Source of the DNA: Millisia brevis NBRC 105863 | Lineage (GTDB): Bacteria > Actinomycetota > Actinomycetes > Mycobacteriales > Mycobacteriaceae | Length of the DNA: 64,000 nt | Assembly (NCBI RefSeq): GCF_001552615.1 | Contig: NZ_BCRN01000015.1 | Span: forward strand, 62,001-126,000 | Reading direction: 5' to 3' | Part shown: piece by piece, positions 45,210 to 54,016 of the stretch | Layout of the letters: the number at the start of each line of letters is the position of its first letter | How positions within the stretch are numbered: position 1 is the stretch's first letter | Translations under genes and position numbers: made by a program | The notes under the pieces: generated by a model | The model's database searches: none | Seen by the model: the letters and a program-made list of their open reading frames with translations, nothing else | What the model was told of the DNA's origin: nothing

Positions 45210-45818
45210 ATGCCCACCGACTCCGCGGCAAGCCCGCAGCCCGCACGGTTCGGGTTGCGGGAACGTGCCCGAAGCGCGCGGCGCGCGGCGATCATCCGCG
45301 CGGCCTTCGAACTCTTCGAGGACGCCGGCTTCGACGCGGTCACCGTCGCGGATATCTGTGCGCGCGCGGAGCTTTCGCCCCGCACCTTCTTCCGCTACTT
45401 CCCCAGCAAGGAAGACCTGCTGGACGAACCGGCCCGGCAGATGTACACCCGCCTCGCCGAGACGATCGCCGCCGCCGATCCCGCACAGCCGGACGCGCGG
45501 GTGATCACCGATGCGCTGATCGAACTGGGCGATCTGGTCCTCGGCGCCGACAATCACCTGCTCGCGTCGATCCGGATCGCGGAGGCCGCCGCATTCGAAC
45601 AGTCCCGGTCGCTGGCCGGCTTCCTGCAGGTGGAGCGGGACCTGGCGATGTTGCTCGAACAGCGCCGGGGGACGGACGGGACGGCGATCCCGTCGTGGCG
45701 CACCCGACTGACCGCCGCGCGGGCGCTGACCGGCTATCGGGTGTGGCTCGACGACCTGCTCGCCGGGGTGCCCGATCCGCTCGGTCATCTGCGCGCGGTG
45801 CTGACCGCGGCCCTGTAG
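45210..45818 (+). CDS. TetR-family regulator (MftR-like)
   Basis: A 202-residue TetR regulator: RAAIIRAAFELFEDAGFDAVTVADICARAELSPRTFFRYFPSKEDLL is a complete DNA-binding domain. The C-terminal part, ending TAARALTGYRVWLDDLLAGV, resembles the acyl-CoA-like-ligand group that includes MftR. ATG 45210 was taken because the earlier GTG at 45195 is inside the hairpin area. It probably controls the SDR upstream through the TGGCA/TGCCA operators. Confidence 0.87.
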   Translation: MPTDSAASPQPARFGLRERARSARRAAIIRAAFELFEDAGFDAVTVADICARAELSPRTFFRYFPSKEDLLDEPARQMYTRLAETIAAADPAQPDARVITDALIELGDLVLGADNHLLASIRIAEAAAFEQSRSLAGFLQVERDLAMLLEQRRGTDGTAIPSWRTRLTAARALTGYRVWLDDLLAGVPDPLGHLRAVLTAAL

Positions 45819-45856
45819 TCCCGGCACGAAACCGGGCCGGGGCGCCTCGCGAACGA

Positions 45857-45872
45857 GGGGGCCCGGGCCCCC
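45857..45872. terminator. GC-palindrome downstream of TetR and the 49-residue gene
   Basis: Perfect 16-nt palindrome GGGGGCCCGGGCCCCC between the convergent genes; as RNA it forms a 5-6-bp stem. Probable bidirectional terminator. Confidence 0.5.
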
Positions 45873-45884
45873 GTGGGGCGGCGC

Positions 45885-46034
45885 TCAGGGCGCCGTGACC
45901 AGTCCGCTGCCGACGTCGACCGCCGGGAGCAGGAGCCGCTCGGACATCTCGGTGAGCGCCTTCCACAGCTCGACTCCCCGCTTGCCGTTGCGGATGTAGC
46001 CGACGAGCGGTCCGGGCGAGTCGACAGTGGTCAT
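45885..46034 (-). CDS. Small protein of 49 residues
   Basis: ORF starting MTTVDSPGPLVGYIRNGKRG and continuing with an amphipathic helix (VELWKALTEMSERLLLPAV) to VTAP. ATG 46034 is preceded by GGGGAGCAGACC, a strong ribosome-binding site, and codon use follows the genome's GC-rich third positions. No family recognised; it has no signal peptide and no cysteine, so it does not look like mycofactocin precursor MftA or a typical modified peptide. Convergent to the TetR gene and divergent from the hydrolase at 46241. Confidence 0.55.
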   Translation of the reverse strand: MTTVDSPGPLVGYIRNGKRGVELWKALTEMSERLLLPAVDVGSGLVTAP

Positions 46035-46240
46035 GGTCTGCTCCCCTCACGGGATGGATGCTGGGTCGAATGCCCCAAGACCCTTCGATTCTCGAATCAC
46101 CCACCGCCGGCTACACGCGTACCGGCTACGCGAATCGGGCGTAGGCGACTACGGTTCGGGACCGGTGGCGGCGCAGATCCGCGTACCGTGGCGATACTCC
46201 ATCGCAGAGAAGCCATGTGGCCGCGACGACAGGACCGTCC

Positions 46241-47038
46241 ATGACCATCGAGCTTGTCGTCCTCGGTTCGGGGACCCCATTTCCCACCCCGTCGGCGCCG
46301 GCGTGCTCCGGCTATCTGCTGCGCTCCGGCTCCTCGACCGTGTGGGTGGACACCGGACCCGGCACACTGAGCAATCTCCTCGCGACCACCGATCTCGCGG
46401 CCGTCGACGCGATCTGGATATCGCATCTGCACGCCGATCACACCGCCGATCTCGTGCTCGCCCTCTACGCCCTCGACGACGGCGGCCTCGGCTCCGGCAC
46501 GCCGGTACCGGTCCTGGCACCCGCCGGGCTGCGCGACCGCATCGCCGCCTTCCTCGGCAAGCCGCCGGTCGTCCTCGACCCGTTTCTGACCTTCCACGAC
46601 CTGCGCGACGATGATCGGCACGTCATCGGTGGCCTCACCCTGCTGAGCCGCCGGGTCGACCACGGCGACGTGGAGGCCTACGCCCTGCGGGCCACCGACG
46701 CGGACGCCGCCGTCGCGTACACCGGCGACAGCCGGGCCTGCCCGGCGCTGTCGGCCATCGCCCGGGACGTCGATCTGCTTCTGGCGCAGGCCAACCACCT
46801 CGCACCCGAGGACGGCGCCCCACCGCCGGATGCCGATCGGGTCCATCTGTCGGCCGACGCCGCCGGCGACCTCGCCCACCGCGCGGGGGTACGGGCGCTC
46901 GTGATCACCCATATCGCGCCGCCGACATCGCCGGCCGCAGCGCTCGACCGCGCCGCGCGAGGATTCGACGGACCGATTCACATCGCCACGGCGCGATCGG
47001 TCGTCGCGACCGGATCGCTCGGCCGTTCGCGCCGCTGA
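46241..47038 (+). CDS. Metallo-beta-lactamase-fold hydrolase
   Basis: A 265-residue MBL-fold protein of the RNase Z-like subgroup: ELVVLGSGTPFPTPSAPACSGYLL opening, metal motif HLHADH (His62, His64, Asp66, His67), VAYTGDSRACPAL, and LVITHIAPPTSP. Such stand-alone proteins act as phosphodiesterases, lactonases or unknown hydrolases. ATG 46241 preferred (AGGACC upstream; motif starts at once) over an in-frame GTG at 46217. Convergent with the IclR gene; next to the pca cluster but no link is evident. Confidence 0.83.
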   Translation: MTIELVVLGSGTPFPTPSAPACSGYLLRSGSSTVWVDTGPGTLSNLLATTDLAAVDAIWISHLHADHTADLVLALYALDDGGLGSGTPVPVLAPAGLRDRIAAFLGKPPVVLDPFLTFHDLRDDDRHVIGGLTLLSRRVDHGDVEAYALRATDADAAVAYTGDSRACPALSAIARDVDLLLAQANHLAPEDGAPPPDADRVHLSADAAGDLAHRAGVRALVITHIAPPTSPAAALDRAARGFDGPIHIATARSVVATGSLGRSRR

Positions 47039-47081
47039 CACCCGGAGCCGGACAGGCCGGTCCAACGGTGACCGGTCGCCG

Positions 47082-47846
47082 TCAGCGGTAGAGGGACCGC
47101 CCGATACCCGCGGCCGCGGTGCGCAACGACGCCAGCAGTCGGGCCTTGTCCCGGCGCAGGTTGGGCACCACCACTCCGAGCGCCGCGGCCACGGGCGCGT
47201 CCGCGTCGACACCTTTGCGCACGGGGACGGCCAGCGAACAGGCGCCCGGCGACATCTCCTCGGTCGTGACGGCGTAGCCGTCGGCCCGCACCGCCTCGAG
47301 CTGGCCGCGCAGAATGTCCGGTCGCACGATGGTGCGCGGGGTCATCCGGGCGAGCGGGCGGGCGAGCACCTGCTCGATCACCTCGGCGGGGGCGTGGGCG
47401 AGCAGGACCTTGCCCACCCCGGTCGCGTGCATCGGCAATCGGGAACCGACGGTCGAGACGATCGGGATCGACACCCGACCGGAGATCCGTTCGACGTAGA
47501 GCACCCGGGTGTCGTCGCGCACGGCGAGATGGACCGTCGCCATCGTCGCGGTGTGGATGTCCTGCAGGAACGGTGTCGCCATCGCCCGGATGTCGGTGTG
47601 CACCGCCGCCAGGTTGCCCAGATCCCAGATGCGCGGCCCGATCACGTACGAGCCGTCGGCCGCGCGCTCCAACACACCCCCGGCGACCAACTCGGCGACC
47701 AGGCGATGTGCGGTGGGTAGCGCGAGGGCGGAGCGCTCGGCGATCCGGGTCAACGGCAGCCGGCGATGCCGCTCGTCGAAGGCGCCGAGGATGGCGACGA
47801 TGCGCTGGGTGACCGAGGTCCCGGGTACGGCGGTATTGCCGGCCAT
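47082..47846 (-). CDS. IclR-family regulator divergent from pcaH
   Basis: A 254-residue IclR regulator with N-terminal winged helix (TQRIVAILGAFDERHRRLPLTRIAERSALALPTAHRLVAELVAGGVLER) and C-terminal effector domain (LPMHATGVGKVLLAHAP, GYAVTTEEMSPGACSLAVPV). It is divergent from pcaHGBL with 70 nt between starts, so it is a strong candidate regulator of protocatechuate degradation, in addition to the second IclR inside the cluster. No clear palindrome resembling the 52722-52755 sites was found in the shared gap, so the two regulators likely have different targets. Confidence 0.9.
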   Translation of the reverse strand: MAGNTAVPGTSVTQRIVAILGAFDERHRRLPLTRIAERSALALPTAHRLVAELVAGGVLERAADGSYVIGPRIWDLGNLAAVHTDIRAMATPFLQDIHTATMATVHLAVRDDTRVLYVERISGRVSIPIVSTVGSRLPMHATGVGKVLLAHAPAEVIEQVLARPLARMTPRTIVRPDILRGQLEAVRADGYAVTTEEMSPGACSLAVPVRKGVDADAPVAAALGVVVPNLRRDKARLLASLRTAAAGIGRSLYR

Positions 47847-47916
47847 GCGAATCCACTTCCGCTCAGCAGAAACATCGACGTGTTCAGGGTAACCTCGATC
47901 ACCTACGGTCGCCCCT

Positions 47917-48693
47917 ATGACTTCGCCCACCGTCCAGGCGGACATCACCGCCGAAATGACCACCCTCAGTGACAAGTACGCCGAGTCGATCGCGGCCGGC
48001 CTGCCCACCGAGACCATGCCGCGGCGCGATTACACCCCGTACCGCAGCAGCATTCTGCGCCATCCAACCAAGTCGCTGCACCACGCCGATCCCGAGGAGA
48101 TCGAGCTGTGGGCGCCGTGCTTCGGCGTCCGGGATGTCGACCCGCTCGAGGCGGACCTGACGATCCAGCACGGCGGCGAACCGGTCGGCGAACGCATGGT
48201 CGTCACCGGTCGGGTCGTCGACGGCGAGGGTCGCCCGATCCGCCGCCAGCTGGTCGAGGTGTGGCAGGCGAACGCCGCCGGCCGCTACGTGCACAAGCGC
48301 GATCAGCATCCCGCCCCGATCGACCCCAACTTCACCGGCGTCGGCCGCTGCCTGACCGACGACGACGGCTGGTACCGCTTCACCACGATCAAGCCGGGCC
48401 CGTATCCGTGGCGCAATCACCTCAACGCCTGGCGGCCGGCCCACATCCACTTCAGCCTCTTCGGCACCGAGTTCACCCATCGGCTGGTCACCCAGATGTA
48501 CTTCCCCGGCGACCCGCTGTTCGCCCTGGACCCGATCTACCAGTCGATCGTCGATCCGATCGCGCGCGACCGCCTGGTCGCCACCTACGACCACGATCTG
48601 ACCAGCCCCGAATGGTCGACCGGATACCGCTGGGACATCGTGCTGACCGGCAGCCATCGCACCGTCCGCGAGTCGGACGTCGAGCACATCTGA
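47917..48693 (+). CDS. pcaH: Protocatechuate 3,4-dioxygenase beta subunit
   Basis: Fe(III) intradiol dioxygenase subunit, cleaving protocatechuate to beta-carboxy-cis,cis-muconate together with PcaG. 258 residues. All four iron ligands are present with the family spacing: Tyr124 (GRYVHK), Tyr163 (GPYPW), His176 and His178 (RPAHIHFS); gaps of 39, 13 and 2 match the Pseudomonas enzyme. First gene of pcaHGBLR; the alpha subunit follows after 109 nt. Confidence 0.96.
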   Translation: MTSPTVQADITAEMTTLSDKYAESIAAGLPTETMPRRDYTPYRSSILRHPTKSLHHADPEEIELWAPCFGVRDVDPLEADLTIQHGGEPVGERMVVTGRVVDGEGRPIRRQLVEVWQANAAGRYVHKRDQHPAPIDPNFTGVGRCLTDDDGWYRFTTIKPGPYPWRNHLNAWRPAHIHFSLFGTEFTHRLVTQMYFPGDPLFALDPIYQSIVDPIARDRLVATYDHDLTSPEWSTGYRWDIVLTGSHRTVRESDVEHI

Positions 48694-48802
48694 CCCACCG
48701 CTCCCCTGCGGCAGCCCCCGCAGTCCCCCCAATCCCCTTCGGCCCGTTCAGCCCACCGGCCGCACTCTTTCGCCCTCGACAGCCCCCTCACGAGGAGTTC
48801 GC

Positions 48803-49387
48803 ATGTCCGCTCTCACCCCGACCCCCGCCCAGACGGTCGGCCCCTTCTTCCACTACGCCCTGCCGTTCGAAGGCGACCGCGATCTGGTCCCGGCGAGTTC
48901 GCCCGACGCGATCCGCCTCTTCGGCACCGTGACCGACGGCGCGGGCGATCCGATCCCCGACGCCCTGGTCGAGATCTGGCAGGCCAACCCGGACGGCTCG
49001 ATCCCCCGCGAGCCGGGCAGCCTGCGCCGCAATGGCTTCGGGTTCACCGGATTCGGCCGCGCCTCCTCCGGCCGCGACGGCGTCTACTCGTTCTCCACCG
49101 TCCTGCCCGGCCCGACGTCCGCCGGCGCGGCGCCGTTCTTCGCGGTCACCGTCTTCGCTCGCGGGCTGCTGCATCGCCTCTTCACCCGCGCCTATCTGCC
49201 CGCCGGGGCGCCGGGCGCGACCGACGAGGCCCTGGCGGCCGATCGTCTGCTGGCCGCGCTCGAGCCGGCTCGCCGTGCCACCCTGATCGCGGCGGCCGAG
49301 CCGGGCGGCTATCGGTTCGATGTGCGGCTGCAGGGTGCGGACGAAACGGTATTCCTCAACTTCAACGGCGTCGGCACGGAAGACTGA
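48803..49387 (+). CDS. pcaG: Protocatechuate 3,4-dioxygenase alpha subunit
   Basis: Partner subunit of PcaH, 194 residues, same fold without the iron ligands: TPAQTVGPFFHYALPFEGD at the start, PDALVEIWQANPDGS, GFTGFGRASSGRDGVYSFSTV and FFAVTVFARGLLHRLFTRAYLP. The arginine-containing substrate region is retained. A GAGGAG site lies before ATG 48803. Its stop is 4 nt before the pcaB GTG. Confidence 0.95.
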   Translation: MSALTPTPAQTVGPFFHYALPFEGDRDLVPASSPDAIRLFGTVTDGAGDPIPDALVEIWQANPDGSIPREPGSLRRNGFGFTGFGRASSGRDGVYSFSTVLPGPTSAGAAPFFAVTVFARGLLHRLFTRAYLPAGAPGATDEALAADRLLAALEPARRATLIAAAEPGGYRFDVRLQGADETVFLNFNGVGTED

Positions 49388-49391
49388 TCGG

Positions 49392-50663
49392 GTGGCGGAC
49401 CTCTACTGGCCGGGCGACGAGCGCGCCGGGGATCTCTTCGGCGAGCGCGCCTTCCTCGACGCGATGGTGCGGATCGAGCAGACCTGGCTCGCGGCGCTGG
49501 TGGCCGCGAAGATCGCTCCCGCCGACGCGGCGGCGACCCTCTCGGAGGTGACCGACGACGCCGCGGACGCGGTGGCGGCCGGCGCCGAGGGCGGCGGCAA
49601 CCCGGTGCTCGATCTGCTCGCGGTCCTGCGCGAGCAGCTGCGAGGCGAGGGCAACGAAGCGGCCGCGACCTGGCTGCATCGCGGCCTGACCAGCCAGGAC
49701 GTCGTCGACACCGCGCTGGTGCTCTGCGCCGGCGAGGCGCTCGACCGGATCGGCGCGGACCTGGCGACGATCGCCGATCACCTCGGCGACCTGGCCGACG
49801 CGCATCGCGGCACCGTGATGGTCGGTCGCACCCTGACGCAGTACGCGGTGCCGATCACCTTCGGGCTCAAGGCCGCGTTCTGGCGGGCCGGGGTCCTCGA
49901 CGCGATCGAGGAGGTCGACCGGGTGCGCGCCCGGCTGACCATTCAGGCCGGCGGCGCGGCCGGCACCCTCGCGGCGCTGGTCGAACTCGCCGACGGCGAC
50001 CTCGACATCGCGGCGGGCGTCGTCGGCGATACCGCCCGCGACCTCGGGCTGCGGGCGGACGTGCCCTGGCACACCACCCGCACCCCGATCACCCGCATCG
50101 GGGACGCGTTGGCGACCGCCGCGCAGGCCTGCGGCCGGATCGCCACCGACGTGCTCACCCTCGCCCGCCCCGAGGTCGGCGAACTCGCCGAACCGGCCGG
50201 CGTCGGGCGCGGCGGCTCGTCGACGATGCCACAGAAGCGGAATCCCGTACTGTCGGTGCTGATTCGGCGCGCGGCCCTGACCACGCCGAATCTCGCAGCG
50301 ACCCTGCACACCGCCGCCGCGCTGGCGGACGACGAACGTCCCGACGGCGCCTGGCATGCCGAGTGGCCGACGCTGCGGGATCTGGCCCGCCGCACGGCGG
50401 TCGCGGCCTCGCAGACCGCCGAGGTGACCGGCGGTCTCGTCGTCGACGTCGCGACGATGGCGCGGCGGGCGACGGAGGCCGACGGCCTGCTCGCCGAACG
50501 CGCGTCGATGCGCCGGCTGCTCGGCCGCGAGACTCCCGCCGGGGACACGGACGATCCGCGCGTCTACCTCGGCCTGACCGATTCGTTCATCGACGCCGTA
50601 GCCCGGCGGTCCGACCCGGACCGCACCGGCGTCCCCACCGACGCACCGAGGAGTGCCCGATGA
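49392..50663 (+). CDS. pcaB: 3-carboxy-cis,cis-muconate cycloisomerase
   Basis: Second pathway step, converting beta-carboxymuconate to gamma-carboxymuconolactone. 423 residues of the fumarase/aspartase superfamily; signature GRGGSSTMPQKRNPVLS, plus HRGLTSQDVVDTAL and VMVGRTLTQYAVPITFGLK. GTG 49392 is close behind pcaG; the stop overlaps the pcaL ATG. Confidence 0.95.
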   Translation: MADLYWPGDERAGDLFGERAFLDAMVRIEQTWLAALVAAKIAPADAAATLSEVTDDAADAVAAGAEGGGNPVLDLLAVLREQLRGEGNEAAATWLHRGLTSQDVVDTALVLCAGEALDRIGADLATIADHLGDLADAHRGTVMVGRTLTQYAVPITFGLKAAFWRAGVLDAIEEVDRVRARLTIQAGGAAGTLAALVELADGDLDIAAGVVGDTARDLGLRADVPWHTTRTPITRIGDALATAAQACGRIATDVLTLARPEVGELAEPAGVGRGGSSTMPQKRNPVLSVLIRRAALTTPNLAATLHTAAALADDERPDGAWHAEWPTLRDLARRTAVAASQTAEVTGGLVVDVATMARRATEADGLLAERASMRRLLGRETPAGDTDDPRVYLGLTDSFIDAVARRSDPDRTGVPTDAPRSAR

Positions 50664-51865
50664 CCATTCCGGAGATCCATACCGTGGCGCTGACCCGCGC
50701 CGACGGACCCGTCCTGGTGGTGGGGCCGTCGCTGGGCACCTCGGTCACCGCGCTCTGGGAGACCGTCGCCGATCGGCTGCCCGGCTACCGCGTGATCGGC
50801 TGGGATCTGCCCGGCCACGGAGTCGCGCCCGCCCCGACCGCGCCGTTCACGATGGCCGAACTCGCCGCCGGCGTGCTCGCCGCGGTCGACAAGGAGATCG
50901 GCTCCGCCGTCCGGTGGTCCTATGCCGGGGTCTCGGTCGGCGGTGCGGTCGGGCTGCAACTGCTGCTCGACGCGCCCGACCGGATAGCGGCCGCGGCCCT
51001 GGTGTGCACCGGCGCCCGGATCGGCGAGCCCGACGGCTGGACCGGGCGGGCCGAGCGCGTGGCCGCCGAGGGGATCGACTCGATGGTCGACGGATCGCGG
51101 GAGCGGTGGTTCGCCCCCGGCTTCGTCGACCGCAATCCGCTGCGCGCGCAAGCCCTTCTGGATGCGCTGCGGGGCACCGACGTCGACGGCTATCGCTTCG
51201 TCTGCGGCGCCCTGGCCGGCTTCGACGTGCGCGACCGGCTGGCGGAGATCTCGACTCCGGTCCTGGCGATCGCCGGGCGCGACGACCTCCCCACCCCGCC
51301 GGCGAGTCTGGAAGCGATCGCCTCCGGGGTGGTCGACGGCCGGCTGGAGGTGCTCGACGGGGTCGCCCATCTCGCTCCGGCGGAGGATCCCGAGACGGTC
51401 GCCCGGCTGCTCGACGGCTTCCTGTCCGCCGCGGGTCGCGATCCGGGGACCGCCGCCGCCCCGATCACCGATGCGACCACGATCGGCCAACAGCGCGCGG
51501 CCGGCATGGTGGTGCGGCGGGAGGTGCTCGGCGACGCCCACGTCGATCGGGCGACCGCGGCGGCGACCGGGTTCACCACCGACTTCCAGGAGATGATCAC
51601 CCAGTACGCGTGGGGCGGTATCTGGACGCGCCCCGGCCTCGATCGGCGCTCACGGTCGTTGATCACCCTGACCGCTCTGGTCGCCCGCGGCCATCACGAC
51701 GAGTTGGCGATGCACGTGCGGTCGGCGATCGGCAACGGCCTGACCCCCGACGAGTTGAAGGAGGTCTTCCTCCAGACCGCGATCTATTGTGGGGTTCCCG
51801 ACGCGAACATCGCGTTCCGGGTCGCGCAGAAGGTGCTGATGGACATGGGTATCGATCTCGGATGA
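50660..51865 (+). CDS. pcaL: Fused 3-oxoadipate enol-lactonase / 4-carboxymuconolactone decarboxylase
   Basis: Two steps in one 401-residue chain, the PcaL arrangement of actinobacteria. Residues 1-265 are the PcaD-type alpha/beta hydrolase (nucleophile Ser92 in AGVSVGGAVG, Asp in AGRDDLPTP, His in DGVAHLAPAE). Residues 280-401 are the PcaC carboxymuconolactone decarboxylase domain (GMVVRREVLGDAHVDRATAAATGFTTDFQEMITQYAWGGIW ... AIYCGVPDANIAFRVAQ). ATGA overlaps at both ends. Confidence 0.95.
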   Translation: MTIPEIHTVALTRADGPVLVVGPSLGTSVTALWETVADRLPGYRVIGWDLPGHGVAPAPTAPFTMAELAAGVLAAVDKEIGSAVRWSYAGVSVGGAVGLQLLLDAPDRIAAAALVCTGARIGEPDGWTGRAERVAAEGIDSMVDGSRERWFAPGFVDRNPLRAQALLDALRGTDVDGYRFVCGALAGFDVRDRLAEISTPVLAIAGRDDLPTPPASLEAIASGVVDGRLEVLDGVAHLAPAEDPETVARLLDGFLSAAGRDPGTAAAPITDATTIGQQRAAGMVVRREVLGDAHVDRATAAATGFTTDFQEMITQYAWGGIWTRPGLDRRSRSLITLTALVARGHHDELAMHVRSAIGNGLTPDELKEVFLQTAIYCGVPDANIAFRVAQKVLMDMGIDLG

Positions 51866-52653
51866 CGGAGGCGCCGGCACCGGTCGAGTCGATCCAGTCG
51901 CTGACCCGCGGGTTGGCGGTGATCCGCGCCTTCGACGCCGAGCACGCGTCGATGACCCTCGCCGACGTCGCCCGGCGCACCGGCCTCTCGCGAGCCACGG
52001 TGCGCCGGGTGCTCGCGACGCTGGTGGCCGAGGGGTACGCAGTGGGCGACGACGGACAGTTCCGGCTGCGCCCGCGCATCCTCGAGCTCGGCTTCGCCTA
52101 TCTGTCGGCTCTCGGGCTGCCGGCGGTGGCGCAACCGCACCTCGAGGAGTTGTCCCGGCGGGTGGAGGAATCGACCTCGCTGGCGGTGCTCGACGGCCCG
52201 GACATCGTCTACGTCGCGCGGGTGGCGACCCGGCGGATCATGAGCGTGCAGATCACCGTCGGGACCCGGTTTCCCGCCTACGCGACGTCGATGGGGCGGG
52301 TGCTGCTGGCGGGGCTGCCGGACGACGCCCTGACCGACTATCTCGCCCGCGCGGAGATCTCCCCGCGCACGCCCGGCGCGATCGGTGACGCCGACACCTT
52401 GCGAAAAACCTTGGATACCGTGCGATCCCGCGGTTGGGCCGCGGTGGATCAGGAACTCGAACGCGGCCTGCGGTCGATCGCCGCTCCCGTCCTGGACGGG
52501 ACCGGCGCGACGGTCGCGGCGGTCAACGTCTCGACCACGGTCGCCGGCGATCGGGAGCTGGCCGACGACCTGCTGCCGGACCTGCTCGCCTGCACCCGGG
52601 CGATCACCGCCGACCTGCCGGTGCCCGCCTCCGCTCCCCCACGGGGCGCCTGA
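51862..52653 (+). CDS. pcaR: IclR-family regulator of the pca genes
   Basis: A 263-residue IclR-type regulator: IQSLTRGLAVIRAFDAEHASMTLADVARRTGLSRATVRRVLATLVAEGYAV, and an effector domain with PAYATSMGRVLLAGLP and RGWAAVDQELERGLRSIAAPV, phrases typical of PcaR/PcaU/CatR-type IclR proteins that respond to protocatechuate or beta-ketoadipate. Coupled to pcaL by ATGA. The twin sites at 52722-52755, immediately downstream and upstream of pcaF, are probably its targets. Confidence 0.92.
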   Translation: MTEAPAPVESIQSLTRGLAVIRAFDAEHASMTLADVARRTGLSRATVRRVLATLVAEGYAVGDDGQFRLRPRILELGFAYLSALGLPAVAQPHLEELSRRVEESTSLAVLDGPDIVYVARVATRRIMSVQITVGTRFPAYATSMGRVLLAGLPDDALTDYLARAEISPRTPGAIGDADTLRKTLDTVRSRGWAAVDQELERGLRSIAAPVLDGTGATVAAVNVSTTVAGDRELADDLLPDLLACTRAITADLPVPASAPPRGA

Positions 52654-52721
52654 CCCCGTTCATCCGCGAGACCACCGCGGCTTTGCCTCTTGTCGGCGGG
52701 CATCCGCACGCCGTAAACTTG

Positions 52722-52755
52722 GTTCGTATAGCGAACCTACGTTCGCATAGCGAAC
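52722..52755. promoter_or_regulatory. Twin palindromic operators before pcaF
   Basis: Two 15-nt sites, GTTCGTATAGCGAAC (52722-52736) and GTTCGCATAGCGAAC (52741-52755), starts 19 nt apart. Each is an inverted repeat of GTTCG/CGAAC. IclR-family regulators such as PcaR bind repeated sites of this form. They end 13 nt before the pcaF ATG. Confidence 0.8.
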
Positions 52756-52768
52756 ACTAGGAGTTGAT

Positions 52769-54016
52769 ATGTCGGATTCGCTCGACACCTACCTCTACGC
52801 CGCCGTCCGCACTCCCTTCGGGAAGTTCAACGGCAGCCTCGCCTCGGTGCGGCCGGACGACCTCGCCGCCCACGTGCTGCAGGCGCTGCTCGAACGCGTC
52901 CCGCAGCTCGATCCCGCCGCGGTCGGCGAGGTCTACCTGGGCAACGCCAACGGTGCGGGCGAGGACAACCGCAATGTCGGTCGCATGGCCTGGCTGCTGG
53001 CGGGCTACCCCGTCGAGACCCCGGCGACGTCGATCAACCGGCTCTGCGGCTCGAGCCTCGACGCGACGATCCAGGCGTCCCGCGCCCTCGCCTCCGGCGA
53101 CCTGGGCGCCGACGGCATCGCGGTCGCCGGCGGTGTCGAGTCGATGACCCGCGCCCCCTGGGTGCTGCCGAAGTCCGACCGCCCCTTCCCCGCCGGCGAC
53201 GTGACCGCCGTGTCGACCACCCTGGGCTGGCGGCTGGTCAACCCGAAGATGCCCGCGGAGTGGACCGTCTCCCTCGGCGAGGCCAACGAGCAACTGCAGG
53301 AGCGGTTCTCGATCTCGCGGGAGCGCCAGGACGAGTTCGCCGCCCGCTCCCACCGGCTCGCCGCCGCGGCCTGGGAGGACGGCTTCTACGACGCTATGGT
53401 CACCCCGGTCAAGGTGGCGACCCGCAAGGCGAGCACCGTGGTCGATCGGGACGAGGGCATCCGCCCGGATACGACGGTCGACACCCTCGCCGGCCTGCGG
53501 CCCGCCTTTCGCCCGGACGGCACGATCACCGCCGGCAACGCCTCCCCGCTCTCCGACGGCGCCGGCGCCCTGCTGGTGGGCACCGCGGCCGCCGCCGGTC
53601 GCATCGGCACCGACCCGCTCGCCCGGATCGCCGGCCGCGCGGCCTCCGCCCTCGAACCGCAGTCCTTCGGCTTCGCGCCGGTCGAGGCGGCCAATCGCGC
53701 GCTGGCGCAGGCCGGTATCTCCTGGTCGGACGTCGGCGCGGTCGAGGTCAACGAGGCCTTCGCCGTCCAGTCCCTCGCCTGCGTCGACGCGTGGTCGCAG
53801 CTGGGCCTGCGGGACCCGGAGATCGTCAACACCCGCGGCGGCGCGATCGCCCTGGGCCACCCCCTGGGCGCATCGGGTACCCGCATCATCGGCACCCTGG
53901 CCGCCGTCCTGCGCGAGCGCGGGGAGCGCTGGGGAGTGGCCGCCATCTGCATCGGCGTCGGCCAGGCCCTCGCCATCGTTCTGGAGAACACCGACCTCGA
54001 GGGAGCAGCGGCATGA
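52769..54016 (+). CDS. pcaF: 3-oxoadipyl-CoA thiolase
   Basis: Last step of the beta-ketoadipate pathway: 3-oxoadipyl-CoA to succinyl-CoA and acetyl-CoA. 415 residues. Catalytic Cys93 in INRLCGSSLDA, His in GGAIALGHPLGASG, second Cys in AICIGVGQ; VAGGVESMTRAPWVLPKS is typical of the PcaF group. AGGAG precedes ATG 52769. First gene of pcaFIJ, behind twin operators. Confidence 0.95.
   Translation: MSDSLDTYLYAAVRTPFGKFNGSLASVRPDDLAAHVLQALLERVPQLDPAAVGEVYLGNANGAGEDNRNVGRMAWLLAGYPVETPATSINRLCGSSLDATIQASRALASGDLGADGIAVAGGVESMTRAPWVLPKSDRPFPAGDVTAVSTTLGWRLVNPKMPAEWTVSLGEANEQLQERFSISRERQDEFAARSHRLAAAAWEDGFYDAMVTPVKVATRKASTVVDRDEGIRPDTTVDTLAGLRPAFRPDGTITAGNASPLSDGAGALLVGTAAAAGRIGTDPLARIAGRAASALEPQSFGFAPVEAANRALAQAGISWSDVGAVEVNEAFAVQSLACVDAWSQLGLRDPEIVNTRGGAIALGHPLGASGTRIIGTLAAVLRERGERWGVAAICIGVGQALAIVLENTDLEGAAA

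Noticed and set aside
45885-46034. The 49-residue ORF as a mycofactocin precursor (mftA)
   Set aside because: It lacks the conserved C-terminal Val-Tyr ending and cysteine of MftA, and no mft maturation genes are adjacent.
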